Below, one piece after another: positions 30,947-37,586 of a DNA stretch of 53,023 nt (position 1 is the stretch's first letter; each line of letters opens with the position of its first letter). Source of the stretch: a virus. The notes below the pieces were generated by a model. That model had not been told where the DNA came from. It saw nothing but the letters and a program-made list of their open reading frames with translations, and did not search any database. Location: positions 1 through 53,023 of the IMG/VR virus record IMGVR_UViG_3300025674_000057. One strand, 5' to 3'. The translations under genes and the position numbers were made by a program.

Positions 30947-32812
30947 TTACCTCGTTAACGTTCCGTTTGAATAACTTGATGTGGAGTCAAAATTGATACC
31001 TGATATTTGCTCTCCAGAAGAGATTGTATCCTTCTTCATATTTATGGTGCTTTTTGAGATATCAAATACTAGATACAAGTCCTTGAGTCCAACAACATCA
31101 TTAGATTCTGGGAATGCCTGTATTTCAATGACTTCATCTGGAAGTGACGTTGATGTAATATTAATGGTATTAACAAGTACTTCGCCCTTTACATAATCAA
31201 CAGATCCTATAGATTTTTTAACAATCTGATATTGTCCTGGTGTTGAAGTTGGTTTAACAATAGAAAGAACTCCAATATCACTACCTTCAACAGGAACATC
31301 TGAGAAATATACAGTATCATTTTCTCCAGCAATCTTAAATCCAGTACTCTTGATATTATATCCTACAGGATTCTTATGGAATCGATTACCAAAACAGATT
31401 TCATATTGTGCAAAAGTATTCAGTACAGCATTCAAATTACGTCTAATCTTAACCTTAGTAATGTTTGAGGTAATTGACGTATCAACATTATCAATAACCT
31501 GAACAACCTTACTATATTTGAATCTTCCACCAAACTTATTAAAATCAACAGAATCCGAATATTGTGTTAGAGTGTTAATAACATTTGTTCTTAGATTCTC
31601 AATATTAGAAACTGCTGATGAATTGTAGTAAACTGTGCTATCAATCTCAACATAAAGTAATTTAAGGTCTATAATTTTTTGATTTATTCCTGCTACAGAA
31701 TATTTTTTCAAATCATTTAGAATACTAGTCTTTGTAAAGTCAGAAATTGACGTACCATTTTTTGGTTTAATACTGATCAATACTGTTCCAAATTGAGGTG
31801 GGTCTAACTCTTCTCCACCAACAATTGAAACAGACTCAGTATTGGGGTATACTTGCTGAATAATCGATTCGTAATCCCTCGCTGTGACCGCCCGGTACTG
31901 CGAAGAGTACACTCTTGGGGCAAAGTACTTAACGGAGTCAATTGACTCGATTGAAGCGCCTCCCTTAGACGAATCAACGGTTGTTACAGTTACTGTACTG
32001 GAAGGGTCAATTGTTATTCCATTGGAATCTACAATCGTTCCAGAGAAGGTGAAGACTCTTGGACCATTACCATCTTCACCATCAGTAATGATATAACTTG
32101 CTTTGATAGTAGTTCCATTTTCTACTTTCTTACCGAAGACATCATCACCAAACAACAACTCATATTTCTCATCAGTTACTTCTTGAATTAAGAAGATTTC
32201 AGAGGTTTTATCAATTTCAAATAAGTTATCAACTGCACTATATGTTCTACTTCCAACTTTTACTCTAATAGTGCTAGCATCAATACCAGAATTATCGAGT
32301 ACGAATCTTTGATTGAGTGATGTATCTGCAGTAAACGTTTTATTTAAAAATACACCCTGATAGATGGTTACATTTTCAAAGGACGCAGATCCATTTGTTA
32401 CACTAACTGTGATATCTTCTGGAACTGAAAAGATATATGGACTCGATTGACCATCACCCCCAATGCACACCAGACCCGCTTTAAGGGTGATCTGAGGTGA
32501 TGTGGTGGTAGTTGCTATATTAAATGATATTCTCGCCGTTGCTGCCTTTTTTGAGCGGGGTACATAACCAACATTACGCGCTAATGCTACAACATTTTCA
32601 CGAAGAGTCGCTGAGTCTAAGAAAGACTCATTGACGATCATGTTTGAATTGAAAGCAGTGATATATGTATTATATGCTAACGTATCGATCAGGACAGAAA
32701 AATTTGATCCCTCAAAGTCAAAATCCGTGAATGTAGAGTTTGCACGGAGATAATCCTTGATGGATGTCTTTATTTGATCGAAATCTAGATTAGTAAATTT
32801 TGTAAAAGGCAT
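30947..32812 (-). CDS. gp6: Baseplate wedge protein gp6
   Basis: 621 residues, close to T4 gp6 (660), which joins the six wedges into the baseplate ring together with gp53 and gp25. The N-terminal family core is clear: MPFTKFTNLDFDQIKTSIKD, then the stretch LIDTLAYNTYITAFNSNMIV and FLDSATLRENVVALARNVGY. The central YSSQYRAVTARDYESIIQQV is the conserved T4/P2-J core also found in contractile injection machines. It follows gp25 by one base and precedes the giant gene by one base, so these three are one translational unit. The DNA of the core (31.85-32.0 kb) is slightly more GC-rich than its surroundings. Confidence 0.92.
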   Translation of the reverse strand: MPFTKFTNLDFDQIKTSIKDYLRANSTFTDFDFEGSNFSVLIDTLAYNTYITAFNSNMIVNESFLDSATLRENVVALARNVGYVPRSKKAATARISFNIATTTTSPQITLKAGLVCIGGDGQSSPYIFSVPEDITVSVTNGSASFENVTIYQGVFLNKTFTADTSLNQRFVLDNSGIDASTIRVKVGSRTYSAVDNLFEIDKTSEIFLIQEVTDEKYELLFGDDVFGKKVENGTTIKASYIITDGEDGNGPRVFTFSGTIVDSNGITIDPSSTVTVTTVDSSKGGASIESIDSVKYFAPRVYSSQYRAVTARDYESIIQQVYPNTESVSIVGGEELDPPQFGTVLISIKPKNGTSISDFTKTSILNDLKKYSVAGINQKIIDLKLLYVEIDSTVYYNSSAVSNIENLRTNVINTLTQYSDSVDFNKFGGRFKYSKVVQVIDNVDTSITSNITKVKIRRNLNAVLNTFAQYEICFGNRFHKNPVGYNIKSTGFKIAGENDTVYFSDVPVEGSDIGVLSIVKPTSTPGQYQIVKKSIGSVDYVKGEVLVNTINITSTSLPDEVIEIQAFPESNDVVGLKDLYLVFDISKSTINMKKDTISSGEQISGINFDSTSSYSNGTLTR

Positions 32813-32813
32813 G

Positions 32814-33215
32814 TTATCTTCTGGTTGCCTCTAAAATGTAGTTAAATTCTTGCTGAGGGAAGTCTTGTCCTATAATATCAAAGTAAACTGTAATATCAAA
32901 AGCGTTTTCATCGTATCTTGGACTGACTTCAACACGAACATTATCAGCTCTAGGTTCGTAATTTACAACGGAGTTATAAATTTGAGTCTCAACAGTGGTC
33001 GCAGTACCGTAATCTACAAAATCAAACAAACTAGTTGTTAAATTTGACCCAATTGTGTTATTAAAAAACCTTTCGCCAGGTAATGTTTGAACAATATTAC
33101 GAATTGAACGTTTAATCGCATCTTCATTCTTAAGCACAAGGATATCTCGTGTCACAGGATGCATATCAAAGGACAAACTAATGTCCTTAAACTGTCGAGA
33201 TATCCTTTGTACCAC
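32814..33215 (-). CDS. gp25: Baseplate wedge protein gp25
   Basis: 133 residues, the same size as T4 gp25 (132). gp25 is the lysozyme-like-fold wedge core protein that helps trigger sheath contraction and is conserved in all contractile tails. Key stretches are ISRQFKDISLSFDMHPVTRD, then IKRSIRNIVQTLPGERFFNN and NVRVEVSPRYDENAFDITVY, in which the ...R.I...L.T..GER.f.P..G pattern is typical. A late-promoter-like CATAAATA lies about 24 bases upstream. Confidence 0.95.
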   Translation of the reverse strand: MVQRISRQFKDISLSFDMHPVTRDILVLKNEDAIKRSIRNIVQTLPGERFFNNTIGSNLTTSLFDFVDYGTATTVETQIYNSVVNYEPRADNVRVEVSPRYDENAFDITVYFDIIGQDFPQQEFNYILEATRR

Positions 33216-33238
33216 TGAAATGTCTCAAGTCTTCTTTT

Positions 33239-33246
33239 TATTTATG
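33239..33246 (-). promoter_or_regulatory. Late-promoter-like motif before gp25
   Basis: Minus-strand CATAAATA, one base off the T4 late element, at the stop codon of the 84-residue gene and 24 bases before the gp25 ATG. The spacing resembles that of the perfect motif before gp8. A weaker variant than the other two sites. Confidence 0.45.
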
Positions 33247-33496
33247 CCCCAGTTACCCCATAATTTGGTTCTGTACCATATTCCCAGTCATCATAATCAT
33301 CATCATTTCTGATTTTTTGGTGTAATTCCGATTGTTCTTTTAAATGATGTCTTTTTGGTGAAATATCATCGTGCATAATCTCCTGAATCACCTTTTTTTG
33401 TGGATCTGGATAATTATAATCAGTTACAAGGTGTGTTGTACCCCACATTTGGTACATGTAATCGACATTTCTGTCTGGATTTGGTGAATTCGCCAT
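33242..33496 (-). CDS. Conserved cyanophage protein of the baseplate cluster, 84 residues
   Basis: Starts MANSPNPDRNVDYMYQMWGT, later KKVIQEIMHDDISPKRHHLK, ending in an acidic, Tyr-rich tail (NDDYDDWEYGTEPNYG). Polar and probably helical. It directly precedes gp25 in the late cluster, as a protein of this type does in related cyanophages. No function known. The start has little Shine-Dalgarno signal, and a hairpin lies eight bases upstream of the ATG. Confidence 0.8.
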   Translation of the reverse strand: MANSPNPDRNVDYMYQMWGTTHLVTDYNYPDPQKKVIQEIMHDDISPKRHHLKEQSELHQKIRNDDDYDDWEYGTEPNYGVTGA

Positions 33497-33503
33497 TTTT
33501 TTC

Positions 33504-33532
33504 GTTCTAAACTATAAAATTAGAACTTTTTT
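33504..33532 (+). terminator. Hairpin with T-run on the plus strand
   Basis: Arms GTTCTAA (33504-33510) and TTAGAAC (33520-33526) followed by six T on the plus strand, the form of an intrinsic terminator for rightward (antisense) transcription. On the minus strand the same hairpin lies in the leader of the 84-residue gene, eight bases before its ATG, and has no T-run after it. All genes here are leftward, so its role is uncertain: it could block antisense transcripts or modulate translation. Confidence 0.4.
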
Positions 33533-33553
33533 CGGGGTTTCTATCCCGCAAAA

Positions 33554-34210
33554 TTATTTATTTTCACGTTCTTCGGTGGTTTCCCAGAAATATTCGTCGG
33601 TATCACCCAGTCTTCCCCAGTCAACACCGTTCTCAACCTGATAATATTCTGTAGAAACCTTAAAATCAGGTGTTTTTGGTTTATCTGGAGTCAAACTTAT
33701 ATCATAAACACGACATCTATTGTTCGGATAGAGTGCAAATTGTCCATTGACTAGTTCAATGAGGTTAAATGACTTATGTTCTTGAGGAATTTCTGCCGTA
33801 CTATAGTCAATAATGTCTGCACTGTTATGATAATTGTCTAAAGTACAGATATAATACCCTCTCATTGATCCAAAATGACGTGTACGAACCTCCCAGTCCA
33901 TTGATGCGACAAATTGCTTCGTAATTGTCGTCACACCATAGTCCATACAGTTCCAAAACTGTAAGTTTTCAAGGTCCATATCAGTCTCAGGTGTCTCTGG
34001 ACGAGACAAAAAGGCACTAATCGGTAATTTATCATAAAGAGCACCATATTCTGGTAAATATGTCTCAAAATAAAAAGCGCGTCCAGGCATCGACTTAGCC
34101 GATACCCAAACGCCCTCAACAAATTCACCATGACCATCTTTTAAATCGCGTAGGTATTCTTTACGAACCCATACTCTTTGTGCTGGTAGATTAGTGATTA
34201 AACAACTCAT
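33554..34210 (-). CDS. Conserved cyanophage protein, 218 residues
   Basis: Begins MSCLITNLPAQRVWVRKEYL, with GEFVEGVWVSAKSMPGRAFY, FETYLPEYGALYDKLPISAF and a mid-section LQFWNCMDYGVTTITKQFVA. I recognise this as a widespread protein of T4-like cyanophages, found next to the baseplate genes and usually annotated as hypothetical. It looks like a soluble mixed alpha/beta protein without membrane segments. Its ATG overlaps the stop of the small basic gene upstream (ATGA). The terminal codons (GAAAATAAATAA) include a late-promoter-like AATAAATA that may serve the next gene. Function unknown. Confidence 0.85.
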   Translation of the reverse strand: MSCLITNLPAQRVWVRKEYLRDLKDGHGEFVEGVWVSAKSMPGRAFYFETYLPEYGALYDKLPISAFLSRPETPETDMDLENLQFWNCMDYGVTTITKQFVASMDWEVRTRHFGSMRGYYICTLDNYHNSADIIDYSTAEIPQEHKSFNLIELVNGQFALYPNNRCRVYDISLTPDKPKTPDFKVSTEYYQVENGVDWGRLGDTDEYFWETTEERENK

Positions 34211-34359
34211 CCTTTTCCTTGACCCCTATACTTCTTACGTGCTTTATTGCGAGAAGACGCGGCGTACTTCGTTCCTCCCCCATCGCCTTGACGAGATTTC
34301 TTAGGAGGTCCCGGAATATAAGAAGTCTTATTCAGTCCACCTTTTGCGCGTACAGCCAT
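34207..34359 (-). CDS. Small basic protein, 50 residues
   Basis: Sequence starts MAVRAKGGLNKTSYIPGPPK and ends RNKARKKYRGQGKG. Fourteen or so Lys/Arg residues in 50 and many Gly make it a strongly basic, probably disordered, nucleic-acid-binding-like protein. I recall near-identical proteins in many T4-like cyanophages. Stop and next start overlap (ATGA). Function unknown; DNA or RNA binding is suggested only by composition. Confidence 0.85.
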   Translation of the reverse strand: MAVRAKGGLNKTSYIPGPPKKSRQGDGGGTKYAASSRNKARKKYRGQGKG

Positions 34360-34361
34360 AA

Positions 34362-34529
34362 TTAATTCTCCAAAATTTCGTGTGTGATTTCATGTGGTTC
34401 GGGAGAACCCGTCTCATAAAATTGTTGAGCCAGGTCCTCCATTGCATCGAAAAATTCTTCCTCAGAAAGATCTGTGAAGATTTTCTCTCCTTGCTTTAAT
34501 ATATTAAATCGTGAGGGTTTGTTTTCCAT
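34362..34529 (-). CDS. Small acidic conserved protein, 55 residues
   Basis: Starts MENKPSRFNILKQGEKIFTD, then LSEEEFFDAMEDLAQQFYET, ending HEITHEILEN. Mostly helical and acidic, which contrasts with the very basic protein two bases downstream. Its ATG overlaps the glycosyltransferase stop (TGATG). Conserved in cyanophages at this position; function unknown. Confidence 0.8.
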   Translation of the reverse strand: MENKPSRFNILKQGEKIFTDLSEEEFFDAMEDLAQQFYETGSPEPHEITHEILEN

Positions 34530-35287
34530 CAAATGATTCTTGTCTTCTCGTGACCAACTCTAATACGAGGATCACACCAAATTTCAAATCCTGCTTCCTT
34601 TGCATCCAAACAGAAACTCACATCCTCTCCGCACATATCTTGAACCTCTCCAGATTCAAATACTTGCATCTTCGGAGCAAACCAAGGATACTTCATCTCC
34701 GAATGCTCAAAGACTCCGTTCTTGATTAGCAACCATCCAAATCCAGTGTAATCGACTGTGAATGGCTTTCTACGCTTGGAAATTGATTCCAATGTTTCAT
34801 GATTCATCACTCCACCATTGTTACGGAAATCATCTTCCTCTAACCAGTGTGCAACAGATGTCGTGTGACCGTCCTCAGTGCAATACCACCCAGCAGCAAT
34901 GTCTTGTTCCATGAGAACCAACTGCCAGAAGTTGTTGCTATTGAATACAATATCACTATCGATCCACAGTTGCCAATCATAATTCAACTTGCCGTCCCAG
35001 GGAATTTGGTCTGGTCCACGCAGTACGTTTGCACCAAGACACTTGCAACGGGCAAAGTTCACCATTGAACTGTAGTCTTGGGAAATCTGAATACTTGCCC
35101 CTGCCTGAACTAAGTCAAAACAAAGTTGTACAAAGTTCTTCAAGTAAGTATAAGAAACTCCTCTTCCAGGAAGACAAAAGACAATCGATTTTCCACGAAC
35201 CAATTCTTTTGCTTTTTCATAGTCCCACTCTGGTTCTTTTGTTGAACTCACGGGCGCTTTTGCTTTTACAGTAAATCCTTTAGCCAT
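34529..35287 (-). CDS. Glycosyltransferase, GT-A fold (family 2-like)
   Basis: 252 residues. Likely transfers a sugar from a nucleotide donor to a phage or host acceptor. After an N-terminal segment, residues 32-70 (KSIVFCLPGRGVSYTYLKNF then QAGASIQISQDYS) resemble the nucleotide-binding start of GT-A enzymes. The metal-binding DxD motif is D110-S-D112 in YDWQLWIDSDIVF. A second acidic cluster with a putative base follows (CGEDVSFCLDAKEAGFEIWC). The protein is a standard cyanophage gene between the small AbrB-like gene and the baseplate cluster. It has its own sigma70-like promoter with a palindromic site just downstream. The acceptor is unknown; modification of the virion is an inference from neighbourhood. 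Confidence 0.82.
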   Translation of the reverse strand: MAKGFTVKAKAPVSSTKEPEWDYEKAKELVRGKSIVFCLPGRGVSYTYLKNFVQLCFDLVQAGASIQISQDYSSMVNFARCKCLGANVLRGPDQIPWDGKLNYDWQLWIDSDIVFNSNNFWQLVLMEQDIAAGWYCTEDGHTTSVAHWLEEDDFRNNGGVMNHETLESISKRRKPFTVDYTGFGWLLIKNGVFEHSEMKYPWFAPKMQVFESGEVQDMCGEDVSFCLDAKEAGFEIWCDPRIRVGHEKTRII

Positions 35288-35308
35288 AAGAAAGTGTAAT
35301 TACGTCAG

Positions 35309-35322
35309 GTTGTACGTACAAC
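35309..35322. promoter_or_regulatory. Perfect 14-bp palindrome, candidate operator
   Basis: GTTGTACGTACAAC is fully self-complementary. It begins four bases downstream of the -10 box of the glycosyltransferase promoter (about the start point) and ends 21 bases before the ATG. This is the place for a dimeric repressor, or for a stem that occludes the leader. No matching regulator gene is identified. Confidence 0.5.
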
Positions 35323-35326
35323 GAAT

Positions 35327-35355
35327 ATCATACAATATTATCTATACAATGTCAA
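35327..35355 (-). promoter_or_regulatory. Sigma70-type promoter of the glycosyltransferase gene
   Basis: Minus strand TTGACA (35350-35355), 17-base spacer, TATGAT (35327-35332): the -35 is a perfect consensus and the -10 is 5 of 6. The -35 hexamer overlaps the stop codon (TGA) of the small gene upstream. The strength suggests early use by unmodified host polymerase. Confidence 0.75.
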
Positions 35356-35528
35356 TCTACTTCCCTTTCAGACATGATAATCTCACTACCCTCTAGGGAA
35401 ATATTGATCTCTGTATCTTCATACCAGGACAGATCATTCGCCATCCATTCAGGTATTATAACATAATATTCGCCAGTTACTGGATCGACCTGTAGAGGTT
35501 GAAAATTTTCTCCGGAATTTTTTCTCAT
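35352..35528 (-). CDS. AbrB/MazE-like small protein, 58 residues
   Basis: Starts MRKNSGENFQPLQVDPVTGE then YYVIIPEWMANDLSWYEDTE and INISLEGSEIIM. The pattern (beta strand, Val/Ile-Pro turn, short helix, acidic turn, two strands) fits the swapped-hairpin AbrB fold used by MazE/AbrB/SpoVT DNA-binding proteins. Proteins of this type recur in T4-like cyanophages. In bacteria such proteins bind DNA as dimers and often regulate their own operon. A role as regulator of the adjacent GT promoter, with its 14-bp palindrome, is an attractive but untested inference. Confidence 0.75.
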   Translation of the reverse strand: MRKNSGENFQPLQVDPVTGEYYVIIPEWMANDLSWYEDTEINISLEGSEIIMSEREVD

Positions 35529-35644
35529 CGCCGTTAAACAAGTTTGGGTTTTTGTTTTTATATAGCAAAAACTAAATATCTCCCTTGTGTAACACTTTGT
35601 AGACTACAGGGACCCATGGGTTTTATATACGGGGGGCTTATACG

Positions 35645-35669
35645 CGCCGCGACCCCCGAAGGGGCGGCG
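35645..35669 (-). terminator. C(UUCG)G hairpin, possible transcript end
   Basis: On the minus strand, arms CGCCG and CGGCG enclose CCCC-UUCG-GGGG with a three-base bulge. UUCG closed by C-G is an extra-stable RNA tetraloop. It follows the GC-rich gene at 35704-35898. There is no T-run, so termination is uncertain; protection of a 3' end is an alternative. Confidence 0.45.
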
Positions 35670-35703
35670 ACCCTATAACTGCTGAGTCACGAACGGATGC
35701 CCA

Positions 35704-35898
35704 TCACGAATAGGTGTGACCGCTAACGGGACAGGGAGCGACCTCATCAGACCAGACCTCAGAGAACTGACCAGCGATAGCGAATGCACTGATGCCCAAC
35801 TGAGGTTGCAGACGCGACCCCATAGGGGAGTCGTCGTTGTTGCGACCCGTCCAAACGATGCGGCGGGTCTGGAGGTCGGAGGACATGGAGAGGATCAT
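35704..35898 (-). CDS. Small GC-rich gene, 64 residues, unknown function
   Basis: Starts MILSMSSDLQTRRIVWTGRN, middle LQPQLGISAFAIAGQFSEVW, end CPVSGHTYS. No recognised domain. Support for being real: an ATG placed 24 bases after a -10-like TACAAT in the leader pattern shared with neighbouring genes, a stop followed by a stable hairpin, and GC-rich codon use like the other genes of the island. No overlapping better frame exists. Confidence 0.5.
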   Translation of the reverse strand: MILSMSSDLQTRRIVWTGRNNDDSPMGSRLQPQLGISAFAIAGQFSEVWSDEVAPCPVSGHTYS

Positions 35899-35922
35899 GG
35901 AGGTCCCGTTGTGGTTGAGAGT

Positions 35923-35928
35923 ATTGTA
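35923..35928 (-). promoter_or_regulatory. -10 box (TACAAT) before the 64-residue gene
   Basis: Minus strand TACAAT followed by ACTCTCAACCACAAC, close to the leader of the DUF7249-like gene (ATAGTCTCAACAACAC). No good -35 at 17 bases. Confidence 0.45.
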
Positions 35929-35933
35929 GCAGA

Positions 35934-36683
35934 TCAGAGGGGGATGACGCGAACGTCGTCGGCACCCGCCACCAACTGATCCACACGGTCCTGCTGCAAC
36001 TTCAGAACGACCGACGAATTGCGGTTCGCTTTGGACAAACCCAGGAAAGCACGAATCCCGTTGTTGCTGGTGACGCGGAGGCGGAGACCGACCTCAACGA
36101 TGTGGTGATCTTTGACCAGCACGACCTTACGGGAAGTCATGCCGCGACCCTTCTCAACGCGGGCACCGTATCCGTCTTCTAGGAGACGGGCAGCGCGGAT
36201 CGCTTCGTGTTCGATCACGTAGCAGCGTTGGGCGTCGGTGTCGGTGATCGCCATCACCATGCCGTCGTTTTCTGCGATCAGTTCGGAGCGCAACCAAGCG
36301 GTGAGGGTCACGGGGTCGATCGAATCAAGAGCAGCAGAGCAGATCTCATTAAAGAGGTCGCGGCACTCATTCACAATCGCGTCGCGCTTAGCGGTCTCCC
36401 ACTGACGGGCGTCGCTGACGAACTTGAGAAAGGGATTGAACTGAGAGGCGTCGATCAGGGTGTCGGTCTTTGAGGTGTTAACCCAATCGAAAGATCCGTT
36501 CTTCAGTCCTGCCTTGTGCTTGATGCTGATTCGCTTAGCGCCTGCCGTGGCGTCTGCCTTGTTATGGGTGCCGCCCTTATGGGTCACGATGTCGGGAAAG
36601 ACGCGGTGATCGTTGAGCAGTTGAATGGTCGCCAGTTCGTTGGCGATGCCTTCGTGATGGGTGCTGCCGTTGGTTTTGAACAT
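35934..36683 (-). CDS. Putative PD-(D/E)XK-type nuclease in the GC-rich island
   Basis: 249 residues, visibly GC-rich. I do not recognise the family as such. The first 60 residues have the outline of a PD-(D/E)XK nuclease core: a helix with Glu (HHEGIANELATIQLLND, E11/E16), a strand with Asp (HKGGTHNKADA, D44) and then a strand with the catalytic-type Lys (KRISIKHKAG, K55 or K57). A following segment reads NGSFDWVNTS. The C-terminal half (SRKVVLVKDHHIVEVGLRLR) has alternating beta and helix and could give specificity. Without a structural prediction this remains a hypothesis; a DNA-processing or anti-host role would fit. The leader carries a GGGTGG/CCACCC hairpin just before the ATG. Confidence 0.65.
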   Translation of the reverse strand: MFKTNGSTHHEGIANELATIQLLNDHRVFPDIVTHKGGTHNKADATAGAKRISIKHKAGLKNGSFDWVNTSKTDTLIDASQFNPFLKFVSDARQWETAKRDAIVNECRDLFNEICSAALDSIDPVTLTAWLRSELIAENDGMVMAITDTDAQRCYVIEHEAIRAARLLEDGYGARVEKGRGMTSRKVVLVKDHHIVEVGLRLRVTSNNGIRAFLGLSKANRNSSVVLKLQQDRVDQLVAGADDVRVIPL

Positions 36684-36692
36684 GTTAGAAGC

Positions 36693-36708
36693 GGGTGGAG
36701 TGCCACCC
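36693..36708 (-). other. Leader hairpin before the putative nuclease gene
   Basis: Perfect six-base-pair stem GGGTGG / CCACCC with a four-base loop, ending nine bases before the ATG at 36683. It could sequester the ribosome site or mark the leader's 5' end. Confidence 0.4.
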
Positions 36709-36734
36709 GACGAATTGAACAGTGTAGGAGGGGG

Positions 36735-36757
36735 AGTCTTTAAGGCGCTGCCGTTCC
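36735..36757 (-). repeat. 23-bp leader repeat, copy 1
   Basis: Identical over 23 bases to 36936-36958 (plus-strand core AAGGCGCTGCCG). On the minus strand it contains GCGCCTTAAAGACT, similar to the GCCTTATACT promoter element found elsewhere in this window. It lies between the 45-residue gene and the putative nuclease gene, so it may be a promoter or leader unit. Confidence 0.7.
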
Positions 36758-36770
36758 CTTCCTGTGTATC

Positions 36771-36908
36771 TTACCAGATCACGGGGTTTCCGTCAAAGTC
36801 AGTCACGGTGCCCTGTTCGGTGTCCTCTGCGATCGACTCCAGAATTTCCAGGAGTTGGGCACCGTCAGCGGCACGGTTGAGCAGGGAGGTAGCAAGGTCG
36901 CGGGTCAT
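36771..36908 (-). CDS. 45-residue protein, unknown function
   Basis: Starts MTRDLATSLLNRAADGAQLL, then EILESIAEDTEQ, ending FDGNPVIW. Two amphipathic helices followed by a short beta segment. Small proteins opening (M)TR.LA.SLL are frequent in cyanophages of Synechococcus. Too short for most gene callers, but it has a clean frame, GC-rich codon use like its neighbours, and a 23-bp leader repeat upstream. Confidence 0.65.
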   Translation of the reverse strand: MTRDLATSLLNRAADGAQLLEILESIAEDTEQGTVTDFDGNPVIW

Positions 36909-36935
36909 GGTAGGATGTTGGTTTGGTTTGGCGGC

Positions 36936-36958
36936 AGTCTTTAAGGCGCTGCCGTTCC
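36936..36958 (-). repeat. 23-bp leader repeat, copy 2
   Basis: Second identical copy of the unit at 36735-36757, located between the DUF7249-like gene and the 45-residue gene, starting 28 bases upstream of the latter's ATG. Here the flank extends it to a GGCAG/CTGCC stem. Confidence 0.7.
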
Positions 36959-36965
36959 TATGGGA

Positions 36966-37247
36966 TCAGAGATCCCAGAGCATGTCGTTCATTTCCTGGG
37001 CGTCGATCGCGGGGTCATCCCAGCGAACGCCGTCGCCAGTCTTAACCAGGTGGCGACCGATCTGCCCGTCAGTCATGCAGCGAACGAACTTCTCCCAGGG
37101 GGTCTCAATGCCTGCCTCCCTGTAGGTCACACATGCCTTAGCGGTGTTGTAGAGGAACTCATCGTTGCCGATCCAGAGGGCGGCATTCCAGGTTTCGTAG
37201 TTTGCCCAACCGTTGTAGGTGGGGAGGGTGGCGGTTGCGTTGGTCAT
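36966..37247 (-). CDS. DUF7249-like small protein, 93 residues
   Basis: I choose ATG 37247 (MTNATATLPTYNGWANYETW) because the frame open to 37322 starts before the -10 box. The signature YNGWANYETWNAALWIGNDE is a widespread family in cyanophages and in some bacteria (DUF7249-type), followed by NTAKACVTYREAG. The C-terminal helix-rich part carries MTDGQIGRHLVKTGDGVRWD. Function unknown. GC-rich like its neighbours. Confidence 0.8.
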   Translation of the reverse strand: MTNATATLPTYNGWANYETWNAALWIGNDEFLYNTAKACVTYREAGIETPWEKFVRCMTDGQIGRHLVKTGDGVRWDDPAIDAQEMNDMLWDL

Positions 37248-37269
37248 GCTTGTCTGTGTTGTTGAGACT

Positions 37270-37275
37270 ATTATA
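37270..37275 (-). promoter_or_regulatory. -10 box (TATAAT) before the DUF7249-like gene
   Basis: Minus strand GTGCCTATAATAGTCTCAAC: a perfect -10 with no convincing -35, and a leader shared with the genes starting at 45509 and 35898. Confidence 0.6.
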
Positions 37276-37294
37276 GGCACAGGGTGTGGCGGAA

Positions 37295-37519
37295 TCAGGC
37301 AAGCAGTGTACGGTTTGCCCACTGTCCCACACTGCCCTTACGGTTGATCAGCAGTCGCAGCATGTCACGACGGCGGCAGTTGTGGGCACTGACTGAACCA
37401 TTGTGCCATTTCACGATGGCACGACGGGTCAGGGGTGATAGGATGACATTCTGGCAGGCAGTGCTAGGACGCTGCACGTTCATGAACACGGGCAGGTGAT
37501 CTAGGGCGAAGTCCAGCAT
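37295..37519 (-). CDS. 74-residue GC-rich gene, unknown function
   Basis: A longer frame with ATG at 37543 exists, but that ATG overlaps the TATAAT box, so I use the next ATG at 37519 (MLDFALDHLPVFMNVQRPST). The central region is basic (LSPLTRRAIVKWHNGSVSAH, then CRRRDMLRLLINRKG). It may bind nucleic acid, but no family is recognised. Leader arrangement and GC content match the neighbouring genes. Confidence 0.6.
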   Translation of the reverse strand: MLDFALDHLPVFMNVQRPSTACQNVILSPLTRRAIVKWHNGSVSAHNCRRRDMLRLLINRKGSVGQWANRTLLA

Positions 37520-37541
37520 GGTTGTCGTTTGAACTGAGGTC

Positions 37542-37547
37542 ATTATA
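37542..37547 (-). promoter_or_regulatory. -10 box (TATAAT) before the 74-residue gene
   Basis: Minus strand CCCCTTATAATGACC. It overlaps an upstream ATG, which decides the start codon of the gene downstream at 37519. No -35 at the standard distance. Confidence 0.55.
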
Positions 37548-37586
37548 AGGGGTCAGGGGTGCCCTTTGGGGCGGATGGTGGACGGT

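Noticed and set aside
36966-37322. Long start (37322) for the DUF7249-like gene
   Set aside because: It would begin upstream of the TATAAT box at 37270 and adds 25 codons not matching the family.
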